Shown in pieces: positions 1-6,531 of a stretch of DNA of 6,531 nucleotides; within the stretch, counting starts at the first letter, position 1; each line of letters starts with the position of its first letter. This stretch comes from Thioalkalivibrio sp. (lineage in GTDB: Bacteria > Pseudomonadota > Gammaproteobacteria > Ectothiorhodospirales > Ectothiorhodospiraceae): positions 1 through 6,531 of the forward strand of contig PWRV01000157.1 in NCBI GenBank assembly GCA_003563455.1. Direction: 5' to 3'. Made by a program: the position numbers and the translations under genes. The notes below the pieces were generated by a model. It was not told where the DNA came from, did not search any database, and saw nothing but the letters and a program-made list of their open reading frames with translations.

Positions 1-3000
1 CGAGCAGGCGTTTCGCTTCGGCCCACATCGGCTCGATGTCCACGCGCAGGCGGCGGTCCTTGTCCGGTGCCTGTTCGAGGCGCTGCAGGCGCCTGTCGAT
101 CGCCTGCAGGTACCGCGGCAGTTCCGGCAGCACCGCGGGCGGAGTCGCGAGCAGAAAATCGGCCGGGACCAGGTGTTCCAGCTGATCCCGGATGTCGCGC
201 GCTGCCTCGATCCAGGACAGCGGCAGGTCGCCGTCCAGCCGGCGGCGCAGGGAATGCCAGTCGGCGAGGATCCGCGCGGCGCGTCGCGATAGCTCCATCG
301 CGGCGGGCGTGAGTTCGGCGCGCCCGGCCTCCAGGCGGGCCTCGAATCTCTGCGCGTCGCGCGGCCACGGTGTCTGCGCGAGGAACACGCGCTCGGCCGC
401 GGCGGCCAGGATCTGGTCCCGGAGCGCGTCGCAGCCGCCCAGTGCGGCGTAGTGCAGGCAGGCATGCTGGATCTCGGGAAGCTGGCGGCGCAGGTCGCGC
501 ACGATGCGGTGACAACCGAGCAGGAAGAGGCGGCGCAGACCGCCCCGCTGCAGGTGCCGGGCGCTGTCCGGGTCGGGTTCCAGCCGCAGATCGACGCTGT
601 CGCCGGCGTCGGCCAGCGCCGGGTACGCCCGGAGCTGCGCGCCCTGATGGTCGAACTCGACGAATTCCGGCAGCGGCCCGAAATCCCAGCGCGTGATGCC
701 CTCGCGGGTGATGTCATCCGGGCGCGTGCGGTCGAAGTGCGCGCCCGCGGTGTCGCCGAGGCGCGCCTTCAGCGCGGGCAGGTCGCGTCCGGACGCGGCC
801 TCGGCGCCATCCGGGTCCAGCACCCGGAAGCGCATGATCAGGTGCGGCTCCAGGCTGTCCGGGCGCCACGCATCCGGGGGCACGCGCGTGCCGGTGATTG
901 TCTCCAGCGTTTCGCCGAGGGCCGGCAGCAGCGGCCCCTCGCGGGACGGCATCCGTTCCAGCGCGGCCCGCGCGAAGTCGGGCGCCGGGACGAAATGCCG
1001 GCGCAGGCCCTTCGGCAGGCTCCGGAGCAGACCCACCACGCGTTCCTCGAGCAGACCGGGCACCAGCCAGTCGCCGAGCCAGTCGGGCAGTCCGTTCAGC
1101 GCGGCAATCGGAATCGACACGGTGACACCGTCGTCGTCCTGCCCGGGCTCGAAGCGGTAGGAGAGCGGCAGGCGCAGTCCCCGGACCTCCAGTGCGTCGG
1201 GGTAGGCGCCCGGCGGCAGGACCGTGTCGGGTTCCTGCAGCAGCGCCGCCCGTTCGATCTGCAGGATTTTCGGGTCGGCCTTCTCCGCCTTGCGGATCCA
1301 CGCCTCAAAGCCGGGTCCGTCGACGACGTCCCCCGGCAGGCGCTGGTCGTAGAAGTCCCGCATCCGGTCCTCCTCGGCCAGCAGGTCGCGGCGGCGGCCC
1401 CGCGCCTCCATCTCCGCGATCTCCGCGACCGTCGCCAGATTCGCCGCGAGGCCGATCGAGCGCGAGCGCAGCTGGCCCTCGACCAGGCCGTGCTGGATGA
1501 ACAGCCGGCGTGCCTCCGCGGGATCGTGGCGGGCGAAGTTCACCGGCGCGCGCGGCGCGACCACCAGACCGTAAAGGGTGATCCGGTCCCGAGCCCCCAC
1601 GCGGCCGGTGCGGGCCTGGAAGTGGGGCTCGTGGATGTCGTGCTTCAGCAGGTGCGGTGCCACCTCGAGGATCCAGTCGGGCTTGATCGCCGCCACTTCG
1701 CGCGCGTACACGCGGGTCGTTTCGGCGATCTCCGCGCCGACGATCCACTCGGGCCGGCGTTTCGCCTGGCCCGACGCCGGGTGGATCTGGAAGCGGCGGT
1801 TGCGCGTGCCGAGATAGTCGCCGCGCTCGGTCTTGCGGCCGACATGGCTGACCAGACCCGCGAGCAGCGCCTTGTGCAGCTCCGTCGGGTCGGCGCGGAG
1901 CTCGTTGCGCTGCAGGCCCCCGGAGCGGGCGAGCGTCAGCAGCTGGGCACGCAGTTCCTGCCACTCGCGCATGCGCATGAACGCGAGAAAGTGGTCCCGA
2001 CACCAGCGCTTGAGCGCGCTGCTGCCGAGGTCCTCGCGGGTCTGGTGCCAGGCTTCCCAAAGGCGCAGGATGCCGAGAAAGTCCGAGCCCTCGACCCGGA
2101 ATTCCCGGTGCGCCTCGTCCGCCGCCTGCCGGTGCTCGGCGGGTCGCTCGCGCGGGTCCTGCAGCGCGAGGAAGGCGGCGATGGTGACGGTCTCGGCCAG
2201 CGCCCCGCGCGCGCCGCCGGCCACGATCATCGCGGCGAGTCGGGGATCCACCGGGAAGTGGGCGAGCCGGCGTCCGGCGGCGGTGATCCGGCCCGCGGCA
2301 TCCACCGCGTGCAGCTCTTCGAGCAGCCGGTAGCCGTCGCGGATCAGGCGCGTGTCCGGAGGATCGACGAAGGGGAAGTGCCGCGGGTCGCCAAGGCCGA
2401 GCGCGGCCATCTGCAGGATCACCGCCGCGAGGTTCGAGCGCAGGATTTCGGGGTCGGTGTGCTCCGGCCGCAGTTCGAAGTCCTGTTCGTCGAACAGGCG
2501 AATGCAGATCCCCGGACCCAGGCGCCCGCAGCGCCCCGCGCGCTGGGTGCAGGAGGCGCGCGAGACCGGCTCCAGCGACAGGCGCTGCAGCCGGGAACGC
2601 CAGGAATAGCGCGATACCCGGGCCAGGCCGCTGTCGATCACGAAGCGGATGCCCGGCACCGTGAGGGCGGTCTCGGCCACGTTGGTCGCAAGCACGATGC
2701 GCCGTCCGGGGTGGGGCCGGAACACCCGGCTCTGCTCGGCCGCGGACAGGCGCGCGTACAGGGGCAGGATCTCCGTGTGCGCCGGCTGTTCGCCGCGCAG
2801 GCGCTTCGCCGCGTCGCGGATCTCCCGCTCACCCGGAAGGAAGACCAGGATGTCGCCGCTGCCGGCACGGCAGCATTCGGCCACCGCATCGGCGATGCCG
2901 TCGAAGAGATCGCGCTCGGGTGTGGCGGCCGCCGGGCCGGTATCGCGGGCATCCCTCTGCGACGCCTTCGCGGCGGGTGCAGGGGTCGCCGGACCAACGG

Positions 3001-3802
3001 CCGCCTGCAGCGGCCGGTAGCGCACCTCCACCGGCCAGGCGCGGCCGGCGACCTCGATGATCGGGGCGTCGTCGAAGAAGCGGGCGAGGCGCTCCGGGTC
3101 GAGGGTCGCAGAGGTGACGATCAGGTGCAGATCCGGCCGCCGCGACCGCAGCCGCTTGAGGTAGCCGAGCAGGAAGTCGATGTTGAGGCTGCGCTCGTGC
3201 GCCTCGTCGATGATCAACGTGTCGTAGGCGAGCAGTTCGCGATCCTGGCGCAGTTCCGCGAGCAGGATGCCATCGGTCATCAGCTTGATGCGCGTGCCGG
3301 GACCGGTCTGGTCGACGAAGCGGACCTTGTGACCGACGGTCCCGCCAGGCTCCGACCCGAGTTCCTCGGCGACGCGAGCGGCGACCGAGCGTGCGGCGAT
3401 GCGGCGCGGCTGGGTGTGTCCGATCAGACCCCGGCGTCCGCGGCCCGCCTCGAGGCAGAACTTCGGCAGCTGCGTGGTCTTGCCGGAGCCGGTCTCGCCG
3501 CAGAGTACCAGCACCGGGTGTTCGCGGATCGCGGCGACGATGCGGTCGCGCTCGGTGTGGATGGGCAGATCGCCGGCATAGCGCGGTTCGGGCAGGGCGG
3601 CCCGGAAGGCGTCGGCGCGCAGCACGCCCTCGTCGATCTGCCGGCGCGCCTGGTCGAGCAGGCGATCGGCGGGCTGGCCGCGATCCAGCCGGCGGGACGC
3701 GCGCTGCAGCAGTTCTCGGGCAGCCCGTTCGTCGTGCAGCAGCAGCGAGCCGAGGCATGCTTCGAGCTCGCGGATCGGGGCAGGCTGGGGATTGCGGCCC
3801 AT
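1..3802 (-). CDS. hrpA: ATP-dependent RNA helicase HrpA (DEAH box), 3' end outside window
   Basis: HrpA is a cytosolic DEAH-box RNA helicase. In E. coli it has been linked to fimbrial mRNA processing and to rescue of stalled or collided ribosomes (established knowledge). The frame is open for 1267 codons from ATG 3802 to the left edge. Visible motifs are Walker A GETGSGKT at residues 102-109, DEAH at 199-202, SAT at 231-233, the RecA2 strand GDILVFLPGERE from 316, and motif VI QRAGRCGR at 420-427. An HA2 helicase-associated domain follows at about 487-575, then an OB-fold at about 648-705. The long HrpA-specific C-terminal region (DUF3418) carries FYDQR at 817-821. Sampled motifs from residue 102 to 1259 are all in one frame, so I see no frameshift. 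The E. coli protein is about 1300 residues, so roughly 35-40 residues are missing at the edge. A 30-residue Ala/Pro-rich stretch (about 266-296) sits between the two RecA domains. The start overlaps the upstream SPOR gene's stop (TGATG) and has no clear Shine-Dalgarno, suggesting translational coupling. Confidence 0.97.
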   Translation of the reverse strand, partial: MGRNPQPAPIRELEACLGSLLLHDERAARELLQRASRRLDRGQPADRLLDQARRQIDEGVLRADAFRAALPEPRYAGDLPIHTERDRIVAAIREHPVLVLCGETGSGKTTQLPKFCLEAGRGRRGLIGHTQPRRIAARSVAARVAEELGSEPGGTVGHKVRFVDQTGPGTRIKLMTDGILLAELRQDRELLAYDTLIIDEAHERSLNIDFLLGYLKRLRSRRPDLHLIVTSATLDPERLARFFDDAPIIEVAGRAWPVEVRYRPLQAAVGPATPAPAAKASQRDARDTGPAAATPERDLFDGIADAVAECCRAGSGDILVFLPGEREIRDAAKRLRGEQPAHTEILPLYARLSAAEQSRVFRPHPGRRIVLATNVAETALTVPGIRFVIDSGLARVSRYSWRSRLQRLSLEPVSRASCTQRAGRCGRLGPGICIRLFDEQDFELRPEHTDPEILRSNLAAVILQMAALGLGDPRHFPFVDPPDTRLIRDGYRLLEELHAVDAAGRITAAGRRLAHFPVDPRLAAMIVAGGARGALAETVTIAAFLALQDPRERPAEHRQAADEAHREFRVEGSDFLGILRLWEAWHQTREDLGSSALKRWCRDHFLAFMRMREWQELRAQLLTLARSGGLQRNELRADPTELHKALLAGLVSHVGRKTERGDYLGTRNRRFQIHPASGQAKRRPEWIVGAEIAETTRVYAREVAAIKPDWILEVAPHLLKHDIHEPHFQARTGRVGARDRITLYGLVVAPRAPVNFARHDPAEARRLFIQHGLVEGQLRSRSIGLAANLATVAEIAEMEARGRRRDLLAEEDRMRDFYDQRLPGDVVDGPGFEAWIRKAEKADPKILQIERAALLQEPDTVLPPGAYPDALEVRGLRLPLSYRFEPGQDDDGVTVSIPIAALNGLPDWLGDWLVPGLLEERVVGLLRSLPKGLRRHFVPAPDFARAALERMPSREGPLLPALGETLETITGTRVPPDAWRPDSLEPHLIMRFRVLDPDGAEAASGRDLPALKARLGDTAGAHFDRTRPDDITREGITRWDFGPLPEFVEFDHQGAQLRAYPALADAGDSVDLRLEPDPDSARHLQRGGLRRLFLLGCHRIVRDLRRQLPEIQHACLHYAALGGCDALRDQILAAAAERVFLAQTPWPRDAQRFEARLEAGRAELTPAAMELSRRAARILADWHSLRRRLDGDLPLSWIEAARDIRDQLEHLVPADFLLATPPAVLPELPRYLQAIDRRLQRLEQAPDKDRRLRVDIEPMWAEAKRLL

Positions 3803-4434
3803 CAGAACGCGGGGAGCCGCAGCACCTCGAAGTTCTCGCGCTGCAGCCGTTCGGCCCAGCGATTGGCGACAGCCTCGTTGTCGAACGGACCCAGGTACAC
3901 GCGATGGAAGGTCTGTCCGCCGACCTCGACCTCGCGGATGCTGGCCTGCAGGCCCATCATTGCCAGCCGGGCCTTCATCTGGTCGGCCTGCGCGTGCCGC
4001 TGGAAGGAGCCGGTCTGCAGCATCACGCCCGTCGTCGCGTCGGGCTGGGGTGCTGTCTGAGGTTCCGGTGTCGCCCGCGGCGTCGGCTCCGGTGTCGGCG
4101 CCGGGGCGGGCGCGACGGTCCGGGAGGGTGGTGGCTCGGCCGCGGGGATGCGCACCTCGTCCCGCGGGAGCAGCTCGTAGAACTGGAACCGCGAGCGCTC
4201 GGCCGGGGCGGCCGGCGGTTCCTCCAGCGGCTGTGGCGTGGGCGCGGCGGCCGGGCCTTCGTCCCGTGTCAGCCAGCCGGGATCCTGCCCCATGCGGTCG
4301 GCGCCCTGCAGATACAGGGCAGCCGCGACGGCCAGGCCGACGACCACCCCCGCCACCAGCCAGACCCAGCCCGGCGTCGGCCTCCGGCGGCGGCTGGACG
4401 CGGGTTTGCGGCGAACCTTGCGTGCCTGCGCCAT
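3802..4434 (-). CDS. ftsN: FtsN-like cell division protein with SPOR domain
   Basis: This is a 210-residue bitopic inner-membrane protein. The N-terminus is short, strongly basic and cytoplasmic (R/K-rich to residue 18). It is followed by one hydrophobic segment at about 23-42 and a Pro/Ala-rich periplasmic linker (about 60-135). The C-terminal SPOR domain (about 136-205) starts VMLQTGSF and contains the HRVYLGPF strand. SPOR domains bind denuded glycan at the division septum; FtsN activates septal peptidoglycan synthesis by FtsWI (family knowledge). A motif RFQFYELLP at 82-90, just outside the membrane, resembles the short essential segment of FtsN. The gene lies directly after argS, as does P. 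aeruginosa FtsN (from memory). ATG 4434 is 9 bases after the argS stop, and an AGGA (4445-4442) overlapping that stop is a good ribosome binding site. The product could instead be a general SPOR protein; the linker motif and location favour FtsN. Confidence 0.85.
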   Translation of the reverse strand: MAQARKVRRKPASSRRRRPTPGWVWLVAGVVVGLAVAAALYLQGADRMGQDPGWLTRDEGPAAAPTPQPLEEPPAAPAERSRFQFYELLPRDEVRIPAAEPPPSRTVAPAPAPTPEPTPRATPEPQTAPQPDATTGVMLQTGSFQRHAQADQMKARLAMMGLQASIREVEVGGQTFHRVYLGPFDNEAVANRWAERLQRENFEVLRLPAF

Positions 4435-4441
4435 CCCGGAA

Positions 4442-4445
4442 TCCT
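4442..4445 (-). promoter_or_regulatory. ribosome binding site of ftsN inside the argS stop
   Basis: On the minus strand the argS stop reads TAGGA, followed by TTCCGGG and then ATG 4434. The AGGA lies 7 bases before the start codon, a normal Shine-Dalgarno spacing. It supports this start for the SPOR gene and suggests that ribosomes ending argS could reinitiate here. Confidence 0.55.
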
Positions 4446-6204
4446 ACATGGTCTCGGGGGCACTGACACCCAGCAGCCCCAGTCCGTTCGCCAGCACCTG
4501 CCGGATCCCGCCGACCAGTGCCAGGCGCGCCGCAACGAGTTCGGCGTCCTCGGCGTTCATGAACGGGACCGCGTTGTAATACGCGTGGAAGCCCGCGGCA
4601 AGGTCGCGCAGGTACTGCGCCAGCTGATGCGGCTCGCGCGCGAGGGCGGCGCCGGCGATCAGTTCCGGAAAGCGGTCCAGTTGCACCAGCAGCTCGGTCT
4701 CCGGCGGCAATGTCAGCCGGGCGATTTCGGGGGCGTCGGCGAAGGCGGCGGCGGCGCCGCGCTCGGCAGCGGTGCGCTGCACGCTGGCGATCCGCGCGTG
4801 CGCGTACTGGATGTAGTACATCGGGTTGTCGGTGGACTGGCGCTTGGCCAGCTCGAGGTCAAAGTCGAGGTGCTGGTCGCAGCGTCGCTGCACGTAGAAG
4901 AAGCGGGCGGCGTCGGAACCCACGTCCTCGCGCAGTTCGCGCAGGCTGACGAAGCTGCCGGAGCGGGTGGACATCTGCACCCGCTCGCTCCCGCGGTAGA
5001 GGATCGCGAACTGCACGAGCAGCACGTCGAGGCGCGAGTCGTCCAGCCCCAGTGCCTGCAGCGCGGCGCGCACGCGGGCGACGTAGCCGTGGTGGTCCGC
5101 ACCCCAGACGTTGATCATCCGGTCGTAGCCGCGCTCGAACTTCCGGCGGTGGTAGGCGATATCGGAGGCGAAATAGGTGTACTCGCCGTTCTCGCGGCGC
5201 ACCACGCGATCCTTGTCGTCGCCGTAGTCGGTGGAACGGAACCATAGCGCGCCGTCCTTCTCGTACAGCGCACCGCGCTGATGCAGGCGCTCGACCGCCG
5301 CGTCGATGGCACCGGAATCGGCGAGGCTCCGCTCGGAAAACCAGCTCTGGTAGTGCACGCCGAAATCGGCGAGGTCGTCGCGGATGTCGTCGAGGATCGC
5401 GTTCAGGCCGTGGTCGAAGAACTGGCGGTACAGGGTTGGGCCGAGCAGCTCCCGGGCGCGTTCCACCAGCGCGTCGATGTAGGTCTCCTTGTCGCCGCCG
5501 TCGGGTGCGTCGGGCGGCAGGCCCTCGAGCACATGCTCGGCCGGGTGGACGCCGGCGTCACCCAGCAATACCGAGAGATCGTCGGCAATGCCGTGCACGT
5601 ATTCGCCGCGGTAGCCATTCGCCGGAAACGGGATGGATACACCGCGCCGTTCCAGATAACGGAGCCAGACGCTGGCCGCGAGGATGTTCATCTGCCGGCC
5701 GGCGTCGTTCACGTAGTATTCGCGCGTGACTTCGAAGCCGCAGAAGGCCAGGAGGTCGGCGACCGTGGCCCCGTAGGCGGCACCCCGGCCGTGCCCGACG
5801 TGCAGGGGGCCGGTGGGGTTCGCGGACACGAACTCGACCTGCACCTGCTGTCCGTGCCCGACCCTGGAGCGGCCGTAGTCGGCGCCCGCCTCGGCGATCG
5901 CCTGCAGCACGCGGAACCGTGCGCTGTCGTCGAGCCGGAAGTTGATGAACCCGGGACCCGCGATCTCGACCCCGGCGAGACCGGGCACCGGGGGCAGCGC
6001 GGCGGTCAGTTGTTCCGCGATCTCCCGCGGCTTGCGCCGCGCCGGACGGGCGAGCTGCATGGCCAGATTCGCGGCGAAGTCGCCGTGCTCGCGTTCGCGG
6101 GTGCGCGTGACGCGGGCCTCAACCCCGTGATCGGCCGGCAACACGCCGTCGCGCACGAGTTGGGAAAGCGCCGCCTCCAGCGCCTGCTCGAGGGTCTCTT
6201 TCAA
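4444..6204 (-). CDS. argS: arginyl-tRNA synthetase (class I)
   Basis: ArgS charges tRNA-Arg with arginine using ATP in the cytosol, and binds tRNA before activating the amino acid (family knowledge). Numbered from TTG 6231, the protein shows the N-terminal Arg-tRNA synthetase domain (about 12-100, with VEIAGPGFINF at 88-98). The catalytic HIGH motif appears as HVGH at 144-147, within SANPTGPLHVGH. VWGADHHGY lies at 375-383, the degenerate KMSKS loop is QMSTRSG at 419-425, and a DALR anticodon-binding domain spans about 476-595. Length is normal (586 residues from 6204, 595 from 6231). I prefer TTG 6204 because it gives an N-terminus MKETLEQAL, matching the MKDTIRQLI-type start I recall from Pseudomonas, and because it leaves a short leader after the candidate -10 box. 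TTG 6231 is the alternative. Neither has a clear Shine-Dalgarno, and no in-frame ATG is nearby. It is probably the first gene of a three-gene operon with ftsN and hrpA. Confidence 0.96.
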   Translation of the reverse strand: MKETLEQALEAALSQLVRDGVLPADHGVEARVTRTREREHGDFAANLAMQLARPARRKPREIAEQLTAALPPVPGLAGVEIAGPGFINFRLDDSARFRVLQAIAEAGADYGRSRVGHGQQVQVEFVSANPTGPLHVGHGRGAAYGATVADLLAFCGFEVTREYYVNDAGRQMNILAASVWLRYLERRGVSIPFPANGYRGEYVHGIADDLSVLLGDAGVHPAEHVLEGLPPDAPDGGDKETYIDALVERARELLGPTLYRQFFDHGLNAILDDIRDDLADFGVHYQSWFSERSLADSGAIDAAVERLHQRGALYEKDGALWFRSTDYGDDKDRVVRRENGEYTYFASDIAYHRRKFERGYDRMINVWGADHHGYVARVRAALQALGLDDSRLDVLLVQFAILYRGSERVQMSTRSGSFVSLRELREDVGSDAARFFYVQRRCDQHLDFDLELAKRQSTDNPMYYIQYAHARIASVQRTAAERGAAAAFADAPEIARLTLPPETELLVQLDRFPELIAGAALAREPHQLAQYLRDLAAGFHAYYNAVPFMNAEDAELVAARLALVGGIRQVLANGLGLLGVSAPETM

Positions 6205-6238
6205 GGTGGTGCAACCGGTTATAGAAGACAAGCCGGAT

Positions 6239-6244
6239 ATTCTA
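6239..6244 (-). promoter_or_regulatory. candidate -10 box of the argS promoter
   Basis: Minus-strand TAGAAT at 6244-6239 matches the sigma70 -10 consensus at five of six positions. It lies in a short AT-rich island within otherwise very GC-rich DNA. The expected transcription start (about 6232) would give a leader of about 28 bases to TTG 6204, or almost none to TTG 6231. No convincing -35 box lies 16-18 bases upstream, where the sequence is a run of G and C. A second possible -10, TATAAC at 6223-6218, also lacks a well-spaced -35. This is a tentative call from sequence alone. Confidence 0.35.
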
Positions 6245-6331
6245 ACCCAATGGGGCGTGGGGGCGGGGCATGGCGACCGGGTCCTGGCGCAGGCCGCCGC
6301 CGCAGGGCCCTGCCGCAGGCCCCCTCCCCAA

Positions 6332-6355
6332 CCCTCCCCCGCAAGCGGGGGAGGG
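6332..6355. repeat. REP-like palindrome, complete copy
   Basis: The arm ccctcccccgc (6332-6342) is followed by two bases and its perfect reverse complement (6345-6355). This gives a 10-bp stem with a CAAG loop, or 11 paired positions. The preceding ccctccccaa and following agc match the flanks of a very common proteobacterial intergenic palindrome of the type ctctcccgcaagcgggagag. Such elements are spread by REP-associated transposases or act as transcript ends or mRNA stabilisers (family knowledge). No strong T-run follows on either strand, so a simple Rho-independent terminator is unlikely. Confidence 0.75.
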
Positions 6356-6373
6356 AGCTTTCATCTTCGGGGG

Positions 6374-6410
6374 TGGCGCAGTGCCATGGGAGTTAGCGTG
6401 AAAGTCACGC
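6374..6410. repeat. small hairpins between the two REP copies
   Basis: A perfect 6-bp inverted repeat, gcgtga-aag-tcacgc, spans 6396-6410. A shorter one, tggc with gcca, spans 6374-6386. They sit between the inverted REP copies, so the transcribed interval could fold as a multi-stem structure. The short one alone would not be notable. Confidence 0.4.
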
Positions 6411-6413
6411 ATT

Positions 6414-6435
6414 GCTCCCCTCTCCCGCTTGCGGG
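6414..6435. repeat. REP-like palindrome, second copy, inverted and truncated
   Basis: The sequence gctcccctctcccgcttgc followed by ggg is the same repeat as at 6332-6358 in the opposite orientation. Its second arm stops after ggg at 6435, where gagagggttgggg-type sequence would be expected. Unrelated sequence starts instead (ctgaccttta). With the complete copy it forms an inverted pair about 60 bases apart, like a BIME. Truncation by an insertion or deletion is inferred. Confidence 0.65.
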
Positions 6436-6531
6436 CTGACCTTTACCCATAAGTTGGCTGGACACGGGGAGGGCCGGTGGCTTGGGTGAAGAACAGGTAC
6501 ATCTCGGTGATGTCGTCCAGGCGCTGCAGGC
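6436..6531. mobile_element. possible end of an insertion element abutting a REP
   Basis: Directly after the truncated REP the sequence changes to tgacctttacccataag, then ttggctggacac. A TG terminus and this overall shape resemble the ends of IS3-like or other DDE elements, but I recognise no specific element. A reading frame ends inside this stretch, as transposase genes often do near a terminal repeat. The other end and any target duplication lie outside the window. This rests on the interrupted repeat and is an inference. Confidence 0.3.
6443..6531 (-). CDS. C-terminal end of an unrecognised protein (5' part outside window)
   Basis: A minus-strand frame enters from the right edge and ends at TAA (6445-6443), giving 28 residues. 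It begins LQRLDDITEMYLFFTQ and ends in a Pro/Gly-rich tail, ATGPPRVQPTYG. Codon choice in the first half (CTG, CGC, GAC, ATC, ACC, GAG, TTC) matches the coding bias of the neighbouring genes, which supports real coding sequence. The fragment is too short for me to assign a family. The tail overlaps the putative insertion-element end, so it may be a transposase C-terminus or a gene cut and extended into inserted DNA. Its stop is about 240 bases before argS, with the repeat pair between them, so it is probably a separate transcription unit. Confidence 0.45.
   Translation of the reverse strand, partial: LQRLDDITEMYLFFTQATGPPRVQPTYG

Larger units (their letters stand above)
6232..6442. other. intergenic region upstream of argS
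   Basis: About 210 bases lie between the unknown upstream frame and the outermost argS start. They contain the argS -10 candidate, a GC-rich stretch with no convincing gene (6250-6320), the complete and truncated REP copies, and the small hairpins between them. I see no tRNA, T-box or other recognisable riboswitch. Confidence 0.6.

Noticed and set aside
78..90. 13-base match aggcgctgcaggc shared with 6519-6531
   Set aside because: Both copies encode Leu-Gln-Arg-Leu type codons in high-GC coding sequence; chance similarity, not a repeat.
1305..2060. 251-codon minus-strand ORF
   Set aside because: Another out-of-frame shadow within the HrpA C-terminal coding region; composition is low-complexity.
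2829..3758. 309-codon minus-strand ORF
   Set aside because: Out-of-frame shadow of hrpA. Walker A, DEAH and SAT motifs lie in the frame starting at 3802, and this frame gives only Arg/Pro-rich sequence.
452..4060. 1202-codon plus-strand ORF
   Set aside because: Codon-register mirror of hrpA. The product is Arg/Ala/Gly-rich without recognisable domains, while the minus strand encodes a full set of DEAH helicase motifs.
3391..5247. 618-codon plus-strand ORF
   Set aside because: It crosses the hrpA, ftsN and argS genes on the opposite strand and shows no protein family features, as expected from high GC content.
6332..6366. Rho-independent terminator
   Set aside because: The hairpin is strong but is followed by agctttcatctt on the plus strand and by a G-rich run on the minus strand, so there is no proper U-tract. 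The REP interpretation fits better.
5281..6396. 371-codon plus-strand ORF
   Set aside because: Mirror of argS running into the REP region; no domain seen.

Overview
The window looks chromosomal and comes from a high-GC gammaproteobacterium. All confidently called genes lie on the minus strand. HrpA and ArgS read clearly in the proteobacterial style. The argS followed by FtsN-like SPOR gene order is the one I remember from Pseudomonas. Almost every codon ends in G or C, which is why several long false ORFs appear on the opposite strand. A Chromatiales- or Xanthomonadales-like source is plausible, but I cannot fix the genus.

Layout, read in the direction of transcription (right to left): the right edge (about 6443-6531) holds the last 28 codons of an unrecognised minus-strand reading frame ending in TAA. 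It is followed by a sequence that may be the end of a mobile element. Next is a pair of REP-like palindromic repeats in opposite orientation (6332-6355 complete, 6414-6435 truncated), with small hairpins between them. Then comes argS (arginyl-tRNA synthetase; TTG start at 6204, or possibly 6231; stop at 4444). Nine bases later starts a 210-residue FtsN-like protein with one membrane segment and a SPOR domain (4434-3802). Its stop codon overlaps the start codon of hrpA (TGATG). hrpA, a DEAH-box RNA helicase, fills the rest of the window (3802-1) and runs off the left edge about 35-40 residues before its expected end.

The three genes have the spacing of one operon, with the only visible promoter candidate in front of argS. 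They combine tRNA charging, septal peptidoglycan activation/binding, and RNA helicase or ribosome-rescue functions. This is a growth-linked housekeeping set, not an evident single pathway. I see no new biological system here. The points most worth a second look are the interrupted REP pair beside a possible insertion-element end, the translationally coupled ftsN-hrpA junction, and the non-ATG start of argS.
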